18,167 nucleotides of DNA. Source: Ochromonadaceae sp. CCMP2298 (lineage: Eukaryota; Sar; Synurophyceae; Ochromonadales; Ochromonadaceae). The stretch spans positions 1 through 18,167 of the forward strand of contig MU633976.1 in NCBI GenBank assembly GCA_026770595.1, in the 5' to 3' direction. This document shows, one piece after another, positions 17,344 to 18,167 of this stretch (position 1 is the stretch's first letter; every line of letters begins with the position of its first letter). Both the position numbers and the translations under genes were made by a program. Below the pieces are notes generated by a model. The model was not told the DNA's origin. It saw only the letters and a program-made list of their open reading frames with translations, and made no database searches.

Positions 17344-18167
17344 GTTGGACTGATAGAGTAGCGCTGGGCTCGGGGGCTACTGTGCTGCAGGATGCCGTCT
17401 CCAAAGATACTTCCACAGACTGCCTCTCTATCCAAGTATCCAGCTGTCAGCTGCCTATGCGCTTCTCTCTCTCTCTGTCTCTACTCAGCAGTGCGGCTAG
17501 ACTGGGTTGCAGTTGCCGCATTGCTGAGGAGAGACAGAAACGCACCAGACAAGGCACTGGCCTTCAAGCGTCCATTCCTTCTGACATTCCTAGGTTCTGA
17601 TTTCCAGGGTTGGATTTCTGATCTCATTCTGTTCTTTGTTCCTCCCTTCTGAAAGAAAGTAGTGGCGAGGGCCATCCACCCGTTTCTTGAGAAGCCCGGC
17701 TGCATTTCGGATCAGGCAAAGAGGACTAAAAACGTCTAAATGAACGAACGGACGCCTAAATTGGACAAAAAGAGTATACTTATATTGACCAATGGTAATC
17801 GATTCAGGCATTTATAAGACAACTTTAGTATTGTAATAGGATGCTTGAGCATCGAGTACATTTATCATTGCTGCAAATAGATGCGAAACAATTGGTAAGA
17901 AGAGGGGGAAGCATCTCCTCTTTCTCCTCTCTTTCTCAAGGTGTTTGAACAAAGACGAAACCGCTCAACCGATAGAAAACCAACGAATCCAGGACAGGAG
18001 TGGTCTTTGAGAAATATTCGCCTCTGGACGAGTGTGGGTTCTTTCGTCCTTGGGAAAACGCGTGTCCTCGCTTTAGGGCCGTCTTATAGGGACCAGGACG
18101 CTTTCGTGGGAAAAAAACGAAAAATACTGCCAGCAAAAATATTTTTGGCTTTGTCTTTTTGTCCACC
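17344..18167. other. Upstream region of the transporter gene, no supported gene
   Basis: These 824 bp run to the window edge. The part next to 17343 should hold the transporter promoter and leader. There are pyrimidine runs (CTCTCTCTCTGTCTC near 17465-17480 and another near 17916-17938) and A/T-rich tracts. Two imperfect copies of TTTCGT followed by GGGAAAA lie near 18040-18115. A minus-strand frame at 17936-18166 runs to the edge without an ATG and shows no domain; it could be the end of an off-window exon, but I cannot support that. Confidence 0.5.

Noticed and set aside
17936-18166. 76-residue minus-strand frame at the right edge
   Set aside because: It begins at a GTG at the very edge, is rich in Phe and Lys, and has no recognisable family. 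It may belong to an off-window exon, but this cannot be supported.
1-18167. CRISPR array, rRNA, tRNA or complete transposon
   Set aside because: The tandem repeats have no unique spacers, I see no rRNA or tRNA cloverleaf sequence, and there is no transposase, reverse transcriptase or long terminal repeat pair.

Overview
This window is nuclear DNA from a unicellular eukaryote, most likely an alga whose plastid came from secondary or higher-order endosymbiosis. The eukaryotic assignment rests on GT-AG introns of 90-244 bp, proteins found only in eukaryotes (the RNA polymerase II subunit RPB3, NOSIP, the nuclear-pore protein NDC1, a CD36/LIMP-2 scavenger receptor) and the absence of operons or Shine-Dalgarno sites. 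The algal assignment rests mainly on one gene, a ferredoxin-dependent bilin reductase that begins with a signal peptide, as expected when plastid import goes through the ER. I cannot name the species or the phylum from the sequence.

Layout. Positions 1-127 are a 7-bp tandem array, followed by about 650 bp with no convincing gene. A small secreted protein (minus, 779-1024) and the bilin reductase (plus, 1509-2576) are divergent and share a 484-bp upstream region. NDC1 (plus, 3158-5800) and three-exon RPB3 (plus, 6157-7531) follow. RPB3 converges on intronless NOSIP (minus, 7891-8874). A three-exon CD36-like receptor (minus, 9379-12055) is divergent from a two-exon glycerophosphodiester phosphodiesterase (plus, 12946-13878). 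That gene converges on an eight-exon SLC13-type anion transporter with RCK/TrkA_C domains (minus, 14155-17343). The last 824 bp contain no supported gene.

Gene function. The genes do not form one pathway. RPB3, NOSIP and NDC1 are nuclear housekeeping functions. The CD36-like protein, the transporter and the phosphodiesterase suit uptake and turnover of lipids, anions and phosphodiesters. The bilin reductase makes a linear tetrapyrrole for a photoreceptor or a phycobiliprotein.

Most noteworthy are three things. The bilin reductase has a secretory leader and an unknown small secreted partner gene. The introns are often bounded by AG|GT on both sides (one with a perfect 8-bp duplication), which resembles intron gain by target duplication. 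Many introns are largely built from private short tandem repeats. I assembled all exon structures by hand from reading frame and splice sites, and every junction keeps the frame.
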